From positions 1 through 53,541 of the forward strand of contig PFJE01000171.1 of NCBI GenBank assembly GCA_002783865.1: a DNA stretch of 53,541 nt, in the 5' to 3' direction. The position numbers and the translations under genes were made by a program. The notes beneath the pieces are model-generated. The model was not told where the DNA came from, ran no database searches, and saw only the letters and a program-made list of their open reading frames with translations. Of this stretch, positions 19,345 to 29,631 are shown in pieces. Within the stretch, counting starts at the first letter, position 1. The number at the start of each line of letters is the position of its first letter. This stretch comes from Sphingomonadales bacterium CG_4_10_14_3_um_filter_58_15 (GTDB lineage: Bacteria; Pseudomonadota; Alphaproteobacteria; Sphingomonadales; Sphingomonadaceae).

Positions 19345-20540
19345 GACTTGGCACTGTGGTAATGTTCAAAAGCTTTGGCAAGGTCGGCGATCAAATCATC
19401 CGGGTCTTCCAGACCGATATGGAGCCGCACAAGTGTGCCGCTTGCGGTCCATTCCGTCGCAGTGCGATGTTTGCCCGGGTCAACGGGCAGCGCCAGGCTT
19501 TCAAATCCGCCCCAGCTATAACCGATGCCGAACAGCGTCAGCGCATCGATGAACGCGGCGCGGGATTGGTTGTCACCGTCTTTCAGTTCGAAAGAAAAGA
19601 GGCCAGAGGACCCCGTGAAGTCACGTTTCCATATTTTGTGACCGGGGCAGTCGGGCAGGGCAGGGTGGAGCACGAGGCCCACTTCCGGGCGCTGCTTCAG
19701 CCAGTGTGCGATTTTCAATGCACTGGCTTCATGCTGCCGCAGCCGGACTTCCAATGTCCTGAGTCCGCGCGCGGCGAGATAAGCATCATCCGGAGAGACC
19801 ACCTGGCCCAGTTGCTGGGCGGTGCGCCGGAGGTGTGTCCAGTAGCCATCGTGCGTGGTAACCGCGCCCATCATCACGTCGCTATGCCCGACGATATATT
19901 TGGTGGCGGCGGTTATCGCGATATCAACGCCATGTTCCAGCGCCGGGAAAAACCGCGAGGTCGCCCAGGTATTGTCGAGCAGCGTGACCAGCCCTGCAGC
20001 GTGAGCCGCCTTGCAGATAGCTGGCACATCCTGAACCTCGAAGCTCAGGCTGCCGGGGCTTTCCATCAACACGGCCTTGGTCTTTGCGCTGAACAGACCG
20101 GCGATGTCGGACCCGATCATCGGATCATAATAACGGGCCGTGACACCCATGCGTTTCAGAAATGTATCTGCAAAACTGCGGCTGGGATCATAGCTGCTGT
20201 CGGTCAGCAGCAGTTCGTCGCCCGGTTGCAGTACGGCGAGCAGCGAACAGGAAATGGCGGCAACACCGGAGGGATACAACATCGTCCCAGCTGCGCCGGG
20301 CTCCATTTCGGTCAGCGCGTCGGCAAGAGACCATTGAGTCGGAGATCCGCGGCGACCGTAGAAAAATTTCCCGTCATCGTTAGATTTCAGCCCTTCCCGG
20401 AGGTGAGCGACATTGTCATAAAGATGGGTACTGCCACGCCAGACCGGCGGGTTGACGACAGCGCCGGTCCAAATTTTTCGACGACCACCGGTAACGACCT
20501 GGGTCGCGGGGTTTTTTGAACCAGAGTCGTTATTGGCCAA
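19341..20540 (-). CDS. metC: Cystathionine beta-lyase
   Basis: Cys/Met metabolism PLP enzyme: YGRRGSPTQWSLADALTEME; TAATKYIVGHSDVMMGAV; YSWGGFESLALP. Confidence 0.93.
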   Translation of the reverse strand: MANNDSGSKNPATQVVTGGRRKIWTGAVVNPPVWRGSTHLYDNVAHLREGLKSNDDGKFFYGRRGSPTQWSLADALTEMEPGAAGTMLYPSGVAAISCSLLAVLQPGDELLLTDSSYDPSRSFADTFLKRMGVTARYYDPMIGSDIAGLFSAKTKAVLMESPGSLSFEVQDVPAICKAAHAAGLVTLLDNTWATSRFFPALEHGVDIAITAATKYIVGHSDVMMGAVTTHDGYWTHLRRTAQQLGQVVSPDDAYLAARGLRTLEVRLRQHEASALKIAHWLKQRPEVGLVLHPALPDCPGHKIWKRDFTGSSGLFSFELKDGDNQSRAAFIDALTLFGIGYSWGGFESLALPVDPGKHRTATEWTASGTLVRLHIGLEDPDDLIADLAKAFEHYHSAKS

Positions 20541-20566
20541 CTATAGTTCCAGCAGCGCCATCATCT

Positions 20567-21403
20567 TCAGGCGGTTTCTTTCGGTGTGTCCGCATCGGCG
20601 CCCCATTCGGCCCAACTGCCGTCATAGAGAGCGGTCTTCTCTGCGCCCGCGAGCGCCGCAGCAAAGGATACAACCGCTGCCGTCATACCGGAACCACAGG
20701 TCGTGACCAGCGGTTTGGATAGATCCACGCCAGCGTCGCTGAAGATGGTCTTGATCTCGTCGCTGTCTTTCCAGGTACCGTCTGCGTTGAAAAAGCTGCT
20801 GTGCGGAATATTGGTCGAGCCAGGTATGTGGCCGGACGCTGCATTGCCGCGCGGGTCCGGTGTTTCACCGCTGAAGCGGTCGGCAGGCCGCGCGTCGACA
20901 ACCTGTTCATCCTTGCTGTGCAGATTGGCCAGCATATCCGCCTTGGTGCGGACGTCCTTGTCGTCTTTCCAGACCGTGAAATGCCGGTGCCGTAAAGCTT
21001 CCTTGCCGGTTTCCAGCGGCCGGCCCTCGGCCTTCCACTTGGCGATGCCGCCATCGAGAATGGCGACTTCGTGGGCACCAAAAATCGTCAGCATCCACCA
21101 CGCGCGTGCGGCGCTCTTCATCGGGCTGTCATCGTAGAGAACCACGCGGCTGCCATCGCCGAGGCCGAGGGATTGCATCCGGCTGGCAAATTTTTCCGCC
21201 GGCGGCAGCATATTGTCGATCGGATTATTGCTGTCAGTCAATTCACCGAGGTCCATGAAAACAGCACCGGGAATGTGGCCCGCCTCATATTCTGCTGACG
21301 GATTGCGTCCGGCGTCAGGCATGAATTTTGTCGCATCGACGATGCGTAAATCCGACGCGCCCAATTCGTTCGCCAGCCAGTCGGTCGATACCAGCAATTC
21401 CAT
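20567..21403 (-). CDS. sseA: 3-mercaptopyruvate sulfurtransferase (tandem rhodanese)
   Basis: Two rhodanese domains; VTTCGSGMTAA active-site loop (CGSGxT). Confidence 0.93.
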   Translation of the reverse strand: MELLVSTDWLANELGASDLRIVDATKFMPDAGRNPSAEYEAGHIPGAVFMDLGELTDSNNPIDNMLPPAEKFASRMQSLGLGDGSRVVLYDDSPMKSAARAWWMLTIFGAHEVAILDGGIAKWKAEGRPLETGKEALRHRHFTVWKDDKDVRTKADMLANLHSKDEQVVDARPADRFSGETPDPRGNAASGHIPGSTNIPHSSFFNADGTWKDSDEIKTIFSDAGVDLSKPLVTTCGSGMTAAVVSFAAALAGAEKTALYDGSWAEWGADADTPKETA

Positions 21404-21528
21404 ATTCAGCTCCTCATGCCCGCAATTATTTGCACTGTTCGTACCGCCGTTTAGCGATTCGATTTCCAGCCGTCGAGGCTATAACGCATTCCCCAACGAA
21501 TCCACCGCTTATGTGGTTATTGGGTCAT

Positions 21529-23067
21529 TCAATTCTTCTGCATTTGATCAAGATAGCTTTTGGCTTGGTTACGGATGTCGTCTTTGGTGTTCGGGTCCAT
21601 GCCCTCCCAAGTGCGGTATGGCATGGCCAGCCGACGATTATCGCCCAGCTTTTCCTGATTGCGATCGAGAAAATCCCAATAGAGGGCGTTGAATGGACAG
21701 GCGTTTTCGCCGATGCGCTGTTTGACATCATAGCGGCAATGCTGACAGTAATCCGACATCTTGTTGATATAATTGCCTGACGAGGCATAGGGTTTGGAAG
21801 CAATGATACCGCCATCGGCAAACTGGCTCATGCCCAGTGTGTTGGGTAGCTCCACCCATTCATAGGCGTCGGCATAAACTTCCAGATACCATTGATGTAC
21901 CGCCTGCGGCCGGAGGCCGGCAATCAGGGCAAAATTCCCGGTTATCATCAACCGCTGGATATGATGTGCGTAGGCCAGATCGAGCGTCTGCCCAATCGTT
22001 TCGGCCAGACAATGCATATCGGTTTTACCCGAATAGTAGAAATCTGGCAGCGGTCTCTGGGCCTGCAAGAAATTACGATCGACATAATCCGGACCCTCGC
22101 GCCAATAGATGCCGCGCACATACTCCCGCCACCCGATGATTTGCCGGATGAAGCCTTCCGCGGCGTTTAGCGGCACGTCTCCATCATGATAGCGCTGCTC
22201 AACCTCTTCGCAGAGGTCGAGCGGGTCGAGCAAGCCAGAATTGATGTAGGGCGAGAGGATCGAGTGCCACAGAAACGGCTGTCCGCTGAGCAGGGCGTCT
22301 TGATAGTCTCCGAACTGAGGCAGGGCTTCATCAAGAAATTTGCGTTTTTGCCGCATCGCTTCTTCGTGGGTTACAGCAAAATGGAAATGATCAAGTGACC
22401 CCGGATAGTCGGCAAATGTATCCGAGACCAGCGCCAGAACTTCGCGCGTTATATCATCGGGGCGGAACCTTATCGGCTGCGGTATCGCAAGATCGCCCTT
22501 TGCCGGCTTGCGATTATCATTGTCATAATTCCATTTGCCGCCTTCAGGTTTGCCATTCTCATCTAGTAACAAGCCAGTCTTGCGGCGCATTTCCCGATAA
22601 AAATACTCCATCCGGAGCTGCTTTTTCCCGTCTGCCCAGTCGGCAAAATCCTGATGCGTCGCGACAAAGCGATGGTCCGGGCAAATAGTGACCGGGATGC
22701 CGAATTTCTGTTCCCAGTTCTCGATCATCGCCATGACCCGCCACTCGCCAGCCTCGGTAATCCGGATGCTTTCGATGCTATGCCTTTCCAGCGCCCGCAC
22801 GATCTCACCGGAGAAACTGCCGCTATTATCCGGATCGGACCAAGCGATATAGTCAACCGACCATCCGCGCTCTTCGAGCGCTTTTGCGTGATGACGCATG
22901 GCTGAGAATATATAGGCGATTTTGGCCTTGTGATGCCGAACATAGGCTGTTTCTTCACCCACCTCCATCATCAGGAGCACGCATTCGTCGGGGTTTTGCG
23001 CCTCCAGCGAGGAGATCTGGACGGAGAGTTGGTCGCCCAATATCGGTATGAGGGTTTTTTCAGACAT
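21529..23067 (-). CDS. Fe-S cluster-type bacterial cryptochrome/photolyase (FeS-BCP, PhrB-like)
   Basis: LIPILGDQLS start; TDMHCLAETIG, YCQHCRYDVKQRIGENACPFNALYWDF give four candidate Cys ligands. Confidence 0.92.
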   Translation of the reverse strand: MSEKTLIPILGDQLSVQISSLEAQNPDECVLLMMEVGEETAYVRHHKAKIAYIFSAMRHHAKALEERGWSVDYIAWSDPDNSGSFSGEIVRALERHSIESIRITEAGEWRVMAMIENWEQKFGIPVTICPDHRFVATHQDFADWADGKKQLRMEYFYREMRRKTGLLLDENGKPEGGKWNYDNDNRKPAKGDLAIPQPIRFRPDDITREVLALVSDTFADYPGSLDHFHFAVTHEEAMRQKRKFLDEALPQFGDYQDALLSGQPFLWHSILSPYINSGLLDPLDLCEEVEQRYHDGDVPLNAAEGFIRQIIGWREYVRGIYWREGPDYVDRNFLQAQRPLPDFYYSGKTDMHCLAETIGQTLDLAYAHHIQRLMITGNFALIAGLRPQAVHQWYLEVYADAYEWVELPNTLGMSQFADGGIIASKPYASSGNYINKMSDYCQHCRYDVKQRIGENACPFNALYWDFLDRNQEKLGDNRRLAMPYRTWEGMDPNTKDDIRNQAKSYLDQMQKN

Positions 23068-23175
23068 TTTTCGATTATCACATCATCGGGCTGCATTTGG
23101 CGATCTGTGCTTTTGGGCAGTGTGATAATTGCAGCGGCTGATGACATCGGCTGCGGGCTGTTCTAAACGATCCCG

Positions 23176-23646
23176 ATGACCGATGATGAATCCGAAAAAC
23201 TGACACCAAGATTTCTGGGTCGGGACAGTTCCATACCAACCTCGCCCGAGACGGCAGAGCTGGATTATGTGCCGAACCCGCGACCGCGCGATTTGTATCT
23301 GGCCCGCTTTGCTGTGCCGGAATTCACTTCGCTTTGTCCAGTCACCGGTCAGCCGGATTTTGCCCATCTGGTAATCGACTATGCGCCCGATCAGACCATC
23401 GTCGAATCGAAATCGCTCAAGCTGTTTCTGGGCTCGTTTCGCAACCATGCGGCCTTCCATGAAGATTGCACGGTGGGAATCGGTCGGCGGCTGTTCGACG
23501 AAATGCAGCCCAGATGGCTGCGTATCGGGGGCTATTGGTATCCGCGCGGCGGGATTCCGATCGACGTGTTCTGGCAGTCTGGCGAACCGCCAGCCGGATT
23601 ATGGGTTCCGGAACAAGGTGTTGCGCCTTATCGGGGCCGGGGCTGA
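23176..23646 (+). CDS. queF: NADPH-dependent preQ0 reductase QueF
   Basis: [49 protein letters not shown]. Confidence 0.95.
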   Translation: MTDDESEKLTPRFLGRDSSIPTSPETAELDYVPNPRPRDLYLARFAVPEFTSLCPVTGQPDFAHLVIDYAPDQTIVESKSLKLFLGSFRNHAAFHEDCTVGIGRRLFDEMQPRWLRIGGYWYPRGGIPIDVFWQSGEPPAGLWVPEQGVAPYRGRG

Positions 23647-23712
23647 ACGGGGGTTTGTGCGCTCATCCGCTTTTGACTTTGCAACGTCACAAACAAACCC
23701 TAGTGTAAGCCC

Positions 23713-24102
23713 ATGGGTCAGCAACATCAGCATAGTATTGCCATCGCGGCATCCGATATCGATTTCATGGGGCATGTGAACAACGCCAACTACCTCACAT
23801 GGGTGCAGGATGCAGTTGTCGCCCACTGGCAGAAATTCGCGCCATCCGAAGCGGTCGCTGCCCACCTCTGGGTCGCGATCAAGCATGAGATCACCTACCG
23901 CAAGCCGGCTTTTCTGGATGACGATGTGATCGCAGAGGTGTTGCTGGAAAAAGTACACGGCGCCCGGGCGTTCTACAGCACCATCATCAAGCGGGGCGAA
24001 GAAGTGCTCGCCGAGGTCCAGTCCAGCTGGTGTTGCGTGGACGCGGACACGCTGCGCCCGACCCGTCTGGCGAAAGATATCGTCGCCCGCTTTTTCGGTT
24101 AG
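23713..24102 (+). CDS. Acyl-CoA thioesterase, hotdog fold
   Basis: SDIDFMGHVNNANYLTWVQDAVVAHW. Confidence 0.88.
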   Translation: MGQQHQHSIAIAASDIDFMGHVNNANYLTWVQDAVVAHWQKFAPSEAVAAHLWVAIKHEITYRKPAFLDDDVIAEVLLEKVHGARAFYSTIIKRGEEVLAEVQSSWCCVDADTLRPTRLAKDIVARFFG

Positions 24103-24109
24103 GCGCTGA

Positions 24110-25690
24110 TCATCGCATCAGGCCGCCGATCAGATTGCGGACAAAGCGTCCGGCAACCGGCCCGGCAAGATCGGTAACCACGGAACCGACGGCAGAGGTT
24201 ACGCCTGACTGCACCGGATTTGCCCGGGATTTTTTACCCAGCATCGTTGTCGCGGCCATACCGGCAGCAGATCCTGCAGCGACCTTGGCGCCGCGACTAA
24301 AGGCTTTTTCCCATATGCTTTTGCTCTTGCGGGGCTGTTTTCCGACCTCTTCCCTACCCTTTTCCTCGACTTCCTGCGCGGTTGCGGTCGCATCGATCAC
24401 CTTTTGCACCAATATTTCCTCGGCACTGTTCCGGTCGATCTCCTCATCATATTTGCCGTCATAGGGCGAGATCGAGTTGATGATCGCGCGTTCCTTGGGC
24501 GACACCGGGCCCAGTCGCGACCGGGTCGGCTTGATCAGGGTCCGCTGGACGATCGACGGCGCCCCGTCTTCGAGCAGGGTCGAGACCAGCGCCTCGCCCA
24601 CGCGCAATTCGGTAATCGCCTGCTCGACATCCAGATCGGGATTGATCCGAAACGTATCGGCGGCCGCCTTGATCGCTTTCTTGTCGCGCGGGGTGAAGGC
24701 GCGCAGCGCGTGCTGCACCCGGTTGCCGAGCTGCCCTGCAACCTCTTGCGGAATGTCGATCGGGTTCTGGGTCACGAAAAAGACGCCGACGCCCTTGGAC
24801 CGGATCAGGCGCACGACCTGTTCGATCTTGTCTTCCAGCGCTTTGGGGGCGTCATCGAACAGCAAATGCGCCTCATCGAAAAAGAAGACCAGCTTCGGTT
24901 TGGCCGGATCGCCGACTTCCGGCAGGGTTTCAAACAGTTCGGCGAGCAGCCACAGCAGAAAGGTGGCGTAGAGTTTCGGGCTGCGCATCAGCTGGTCGGC
25001 GGCCAGTATGTTGATATAGCCGCGCCCCTGCTCGTCGCATTTGATGAAATCATCAATCTCCAGCGCCGGTTCGCCAAAAAACTGGCCGGCCCCCTGGCTG
25101 TCGAGCTGCAGCAACTGGCGCTGGATCGTACCGACGCTGGCCTTGGTGACATTGCCGTATTTCGCCGAAAGTTGCTTGGCGTTTTCCGCCGTATAGGCGA
25201 GCATCGACTGCAGATCGTCGAGGTTCAGCAGCAGCAATCCCTCTTCGTCGGCAAACCGGAATACGATATTGAGTACACCTTCCTGGGTGTCATTCAAATC
25301 CATCAGGCGCGCTAGCAATAGCGGCCCCATTTCGGTGATGGTGGTGCGGATCGGATGGCCCTGCTTGCCATAAAGGTCCCAGAATATCGCCGGATTGTCG
25401 GAGTAAGCATAATCGCTCATCCCCAATTCCCTGGCGCGTTCTTCCAGCTTGTCGGCATGTTTGAATTGTGGGGAACCGGCCATCGAAACGCCTGCGAGGT
25501 CGCCTTTTACGTCGGCGACAAAGACCGGTACGCCATTGGCGGAAAAGCTTTCCGCCAGTCCCTGCAGGGTGACGGTCTTGCCGGTGCCGGTGGCCCCGGC
25601 AATCAGGCCATGCCGGTTCGCACGGGACAGGTTCAGGCTCTGCCGCTCGCGGCCGCCCAGTCCGAGAAAAATTTCTGTTGCGTCAGCCAC
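24110..25690 (-). CDS. HerA-like helicase / DUF853 (YjgR-type) ATPase
   Basis: [23 protein letters not shown] (Walker A); [17 protein letters not shown] (Walker B); [15 protein letters not shown]. Confidence 0.93.
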   Translation of the reverse strand: MADATEIFLGLGGRERQSLNLSRANRHGLIAGATGTGKTVTLQGLAESFSANGVPVFVADVKGDLAGVSMAGSPQFKHADKLEERARELGMSDYAYSDNPAIFWDLYGKQGHPIRTTITEMGPLLLARLMDLNDTQEGVLNIVFRFADEEGLLLLNLDDLQSMLAYTAENAKQLSAKYGNVTKASVGTIQRQLLQLDSQGAGQFFGEPALEIDDFIKCDEQGRGYINILAADQLMRSPKLYATFLLWLLAELFETLPEVGDPAKPKLVFFFDEAHLLFDDAPKALEDKIEQVVRLIRSKGVGVFFVTQNPIDIPQEVAGQLGNRVQHALRAFTPRDKKAIKAAADTFRINPDLDVEQAITELRVGEALVSTLLEDGAPSIVQRTLIKPTRSRLGPVSPKERAIINSISPYDGKYDEEIDRNSAEEILVQKVIDATATAQEVEEKGREEVGKQPRKSKSIWEKAFSRGAKVAAGSAAGMAATTMLGKKSRANPVQSGVTSAVGSVVTDLAGPVAGRFVRNLIGGLMR

Positions 25691-25737
25691 TGGCGGCTCC
25701 CCTTGTTCCCGTATCCATCAAACACGATAGCTTGACG

Positions 25738-25770
25738 CAAAAAAAAGGCTGGCGTCAAGCGCCAGCCCTT
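25738..25770 (-). terminator. Rho-independent terminator of the Do-family protease gene
   Basis: GGCTGGCG (25747-25754) / CGCCAGCC (25760-25767), 5-nt loop, followed on the minus strand by an 8-nt T-tract. Confidence 0.85.
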
Positions 25771-25796
25771 CTCTGTTACATGAGCTTAAGGCGCGC

Positions 25797-27335
25797 TTAG
25801 CTGTCCTGCAGTCGAACCGCGACAAATTGTGGATCGCGCGCACCGCGACGAATTTGCAGAAGCACGGCTTCACGATTGGACCGTTTTGCGTTGCTTATCG
25901 CGCTGTCCAAATCAGCGGCGCTGTTCACCGGTTGGCGGTTGACGCTGGTGATCACAAAGCCGCGTTTGATACCCTTTTGACCCGCGTCGCTGTTCGGATT
26001 GACTGTTGAAACGACGACGCCTTTTTGCGTCGATGCAACGCCGATCTGCCGGGCGATTTGTGGTGTCAGATCGACAACCGACAATCCCAGCGCCTCGGCG
26101 GTCGCTTGCGCACTCGCTCCATTGTCATTCTGGCCCATTGCATTGTCTTCGGCATCCGGGTCGAACGAATTGCTGGCCAGTTCTTCTTCAGATGGCCGTG
26201 TACCCAGCTTGGCACTGACCTTCATGGTTTTGCCATTGCGAACCAGTTCGATCGGAACATCGGTGCCAATCGGCAGATTGGCGACGAGGTAGGACAAGGT
26301 CTGGTCAGGTGTTACGGTCTTGCCGTTCACCTTGGTGATCACGTCACCGGCCTGGATTCCGGCTTTTTGTGCCGCTTCGCCCGGTTCAACCCGCTGGACA
26401 AATTCACCCTGGTTCTTTTCCAGGCCAAGCGAGTCCGCAAGATCTTCCGAAAGCGCGCTGATCTGAACGCCGAGATATCCGCGTTCGATTTTTTGGCCTT
26501 TTTTCAGCGTTTCGACAATCGGGGCAGCAACTTCGGCCGGGATGGCAAAACCAATGCCGACATTGCCGCCGGTTGGCGAGATGATCGCATTGTTGATGCC
26601 AATGACATTGCCGTTGAGATCGAACATTGGCCCGCCGCTATTGCCGCGATTGATCGACGCATCGGTCTGCAAGAAACTGTCATAGGCACCCTGTCCGGTT
26701 CTCCGGTGAATGGCCGACACAATGCCGGTCGTCACAGTGCCGCCAAGACCAAAGGGATTGCCGATCGCTATAATCCAGTCGCCAACGCGGGCAGCAGCGC
26801 TGTCACCGAATTTGACGAACGGCAGCGGCTTGTTGGCCTTGATCTTGAGCACGGCGATATCCGATGCCGGATCGCGGCCGACGAGTTCGGCCTCATATTC
26901 GGTGCGGTCCGGCATGATCACGGTAATCGATTCAATGGTTGCATTGCGGTCACCCGGGGCAACGACATGGTTATTGGTGACGACATAGCCATCGGCCGAA
27001 ATGATGAACCCTGATCCGAGAGACTGTGCTTCGCGGGTTTGTTCACCGCCGCCGCCGCGATTACCGAACAGGCCGTCAAAAGGGGTTCCGGCAAACGGGT
27101 TATTGTTGCTCACGCGAACGCGCTGAGTGGTGGAGATGTTGACCACGGCAGGCTGCAATTGTTCGGTCAGGTCGGCAAAGCTCATTGGCGCACCTGCGCG
27201 CGGCGCAAGGTTCCGTATTACCGCGCTGTCGTTGGCGGCGGTTTGGGCGCCAGCCGGGCCAATCCCGGCCAAGGTGGCTGCACTACCGGCCAAAAGCAAA
27301 GCTGTTGAAATTCCGTAAGCGTAACGCACTGTCAT
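25797..27335 (-). CDS. degP: Do-family serine endopeptidase (DegP/HtrA)
   Basis: GSGFIISADGYVVTNNHVV, DPASDIAVLKI, TDASINRGNSGGPMFD catalytic triad motifs; two PDZ regions; likely start MTVRYAYG. Confidence 0.95.
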   Translation of the reverse strand: MTVRYAYGISTALLLAGSAATLAGIGPAGAQTAANDSAVIRNLAPRAGAPMSFADLTEQLQPAVVNISTTQRVRVSNNNPFAGTPFDGLFGNRGGGGEQTREAQSLGSGFIISADGYVVTNNHVVAPGDRNATIESITVIMPDRTEYEAELVGRDPASDIAVLKIKANKPLPFVKFGDSAAARVGDWIIAIGNPFGLGGTVTTGIVSAIHRRTGQGAYDSFLQTDASINRGNSGGPMFDLNGNVIGINNAIISPTGGNVGIGFAIPAEVAAPIVETLKKGQKIERGYLGVQISALSEDLADSLGLEKNQGEFVQRVEPGEAAQKAGIQAGDVITKVNGKTVTPDQTLSYLVANLPIGTDVPIELVRNGKTMKVSAKLGTRPSEEELASNSFDPDAEDNAMGQNDNGASAQATAEALGLSVVDLTPQIARQIGVASTQKGVVVSTVNPNSDAGQKGIKRGFVITSVNRQPVNSAADLDSAISNAKRSNREAVLLQIRRGARDPQFVAVRLQDS

Positions 27336-27569
27336 TTTCCTCTCAAATTCCTGGCGGAGCAAATATCAGGTCACCCGTCAGATCCGTTCCAATTCTCCAA
27401 ATTATTGGCGCAATTTTCATGAACGGAAATTGAATATTAGCATATTTGTTCCCCGATAATAATCGCAGAACTGCGGGACATTCCCGATCCAGACCTATTT
27501 GGGTGCGGCAAAGCCCTTTCGCAACCCGGGAATCGCCCTTTGGTCGAAAAAAAACGGCCTCGTGCAGAA

Positions 27570-27590
27570 AAACGACAATTGTAGTCGTTT
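27570..27590 (-). terminator. Candidate terminator of hflKC
   Basis: Minus strand AAACGAC-TACAATT-GTCGTTTTTC: 7-bp stem with short T-tail, just downstream of the hflC stop. Confidence 0.4.
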
Positions 27591-27605
27591 CACTGGCAAT
27601 CGCGA

Positions 27606-28457
27606 CTAATTGCCCCGGAACTGGCGCAGATATTCGTTGTCGGGCGAGAGTACGAATGAACTCTGTGGATCATCCGGACCGCCACCCTGGAAGGTCGTTT
27701 CATAACTCTTCATGGCGCGGTAGAAATCATAGAAGTCGGCATCCTTGCCAAAGCTTTCAGCATAGGTCCGGGCGGCGCTGGCGTCGGCTTCGGCACGAAT
27801 GATCTGCGCCTGCTTTGCCCCTTGTGCCCGAATCGTCCGCGCTTCCTGATCGCGTGCCGTACGCATTCTCTGATAGGCGCTGTCGAGCGGTGTGCCGTCC
27901 GGCAAATCGGCGCGCTTGATGCGCACGTCGACGATTTCAGCGCCATATTGCCGCGCAACCCGGTTGAGGCCTGCCTGGATATTGTCCATCACTTGGCCGC
28001 GTTCCGGGCTGAGCAAGGCGGCAAACGGTCGCTTGCCGAGTTCATTTCGTAGCGCCGAGCCGAGGATTGGCCGCAGTTCATCCGACACGCGTTCTTCGCT
28101 GCCGGCTGCGATATACATGCGCAGCGGATCGGTGATCCGGAACCGCGCAAAGGCGTCGACTTGCAGTCTTAGCTGGTCGGTGGACAGCACTTGTTGCTGT
28201 TCCATCTCGACGTCACGGATACGCTTGTCGATCCAGACGATCTGTTCAAAAAACGGAATTTTGGCGATCAGGCCGGCGCCGGTTTCGCCAAAGGCTTCGC
28301 CAGCCTGGTAGCGGTTGACGATTCGCTTGGGCTCGCCAAGCTGGACAACTACGCCTTGCCGGGTTTCCGGCACGATGACGATGGTGTTGAGCAAGATGAA
28401 CAGCCCGGCGAGGATGATCACGCCAAGCGCGACAGGATTTTTAAAAATCTGTCCCAT
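27606..28457 (-). CDS. hflC: Protease modulator HflC
   Basis: VVPETRQGVVVQLGEPKRIV; SPHF/prohibitin-like; immediately follows hflK. Confidence 0.95.
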   Translation of the reverse strand: MGQIFKNPVALGVIILAGLFILLNTIVIVPETRQGVVVQLGEPKRIVNRYQAGEAFGETGAGLIAKIPFFEQIVWIDKRIRDVEMEQQQVLSTDQLRLQVDAFARFRITDPLRMYIAAGSEERVSDELRPILGSALRNELGKRPFAALLSPERGQVMDNIQAGLNRVARQYGAEIVDVRIKRADLPDGTPLDSAYQRMRTARDQEARTIRAQGAKQAQIIRAEADASAARTYAESFGKDADFYDFYRAMKSYETTFQGGGPDDPQSSFVLSPDNEYLRQFRGN

Positions 28458-29560
28458 TATTTGCCCTCCGGCGTTGTAATCACGGGTTGCTGCGCGCGTT
28501 TCTTCAGTTCGGGCAAGGCCAGATAGGGCGTTACGCCTCTCGCCTCGATGACCGTCTTGTCGACCTTGGACAATACGCGTTCCATTGTTTCATAATACAT
28601 GCGCTGCCGGGTGACCCTCGGAGCCAGCCGATATTCTTCATAGACCTTGTCAAAGGCGGCAGATTCACCTTGCGCCTGAGCGGTGAGCTGTTGCGCATAA
28701 GCCCGGGCTTCATTGAGATAGGTCTGCGCTGTCTGCTGAGCGGCGGACACTTCTTTAAACGCATCGTTCACGGCAGCGGGTGGGTCGGCCTTTTTGATGG
28801 CGATACCGCGAATGACAACGCCAGCGCCGTAACCATCCAGCAATTGTTGCATATTCTGTTCGACCTGCTGTTCGATTTCCGTCCGTTGGGAGCCGATCGT
28901 ATCGTCCAGCGTGAAATTGGCTACCGCAGCCCGCATCGCGGCTTCGGCGACTTCCTTGATGGTTTCTTCCGGCTCGGCAATCTGGAACAGGAATAATTCG
29001 GGCGCCTTGATGTTCCAGCGCACCGAATAGGCAAGGTCGACGATATTCTGGTCGCCGGTCAGGATCAGCTTTTCAGACTCTCCCTCCGGGATGTCGATCG
29101 TCCGGATGTCCTCGACGTCAAGCTTGACCACTTGCTCCAGTGGCGTGGGAAGAGAAAAGTGAAGGCCCGGTTGCAGGGTCCGTGAATAGGAGCCGAGGAA
29201 GGTAACCACGCCGCGTTCCTGAGGGCTGACGCGGTGGATGCTGGTCAGCAATACCCAGAGAATAATAAAGGCGATCGCCATGAGCGGCCACCAGGATCGG
29301 CCGCCCGGACGCTTCGGGATACCGCCTCTGAAACCGCCGCCGGTGCCTCTTTTGAACAATTCTTCCAGAGAGCTGGCGCCCTTGCGTCCGCCACCGGAAG
29401 ACCCGCCTGGAGGGTTGCCCCAAGGGTTGCGTGGGCCGCCGCCATTGCCGCTACCACCATCGTTGCCGCTGTCGCCATTATTGCCCCAGGGGCCGGCCAT
29501 GTTCAAAATTGCGCCCAAAATCGATTTGCGACGCGCTCCGCCGTCAATATTTTTATCCAT
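28457..29560 (-). CDS. hflK: FtsH protease activity modulator HflK
   Basis: N-terminal Gly/Asn/Pro-rich region, TM, SIHRVSPQERGVVTFLGSYSRTLQPGLHFSLPTPLE; start uncertain (29560 vs 29602). Confidence 0.95.
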   Translation of the reverse strand: MDKNIDGGARRKSILGAILNMAGPWGNNGDSGNDGGSGNGGGPRNPWGNPPGGSSGGGRKGASSLEELFKRGTGGGFRGGIPKRPGGRSWWPLMAIAFIILWVLLTSIHRVSPQERGVVTFLGSYSRTLQPGLHFSLPTPLEQVVKLDVEDIRTIDIPEGESEKLILTGDQNIVDLAYSVRWNIKAPELFLFQIAEPEETIKEVAEAAMRAAVANFTLDDTIGSQRTEIEQQVEQNMQQLLDGYGAGVVIRGIAIKKADPPAAVNDAFKEVSAAQQTAQTYLNEARAYAQQLTAQAQGESAAFDKVYEEYRLAPRVTRQRMYYETMERVLSKVDKTVIEARGVTPYLALPELKKRAQQPVITTPEGK

Positions 29561-29631
29561 CGTTCCTTTATAGGTAGCGCGCCGCCAGAAAAACAGTGTC
29601 AATCCGAGAAAAGTGTAACTATGTCGATCCG

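Noticed and set aside
19356-20519. 387-aa plus-strand ORF opposite metC
   Set aside because: Shadow ORF; the PLP-lysine region on the minus strand is clear.
26025-27014. 329-aa plus-strand ORF opposite degP
   Set aside because: Shadow ORF; protease catalytic motifs lie on the minus strand.
27336-27600. Possible RpoE/EcfG-type promoter (GGAAC) upstream of degP
   Set aside because: GGAAC is present but no -10 match at the right spacing could be found by eye.
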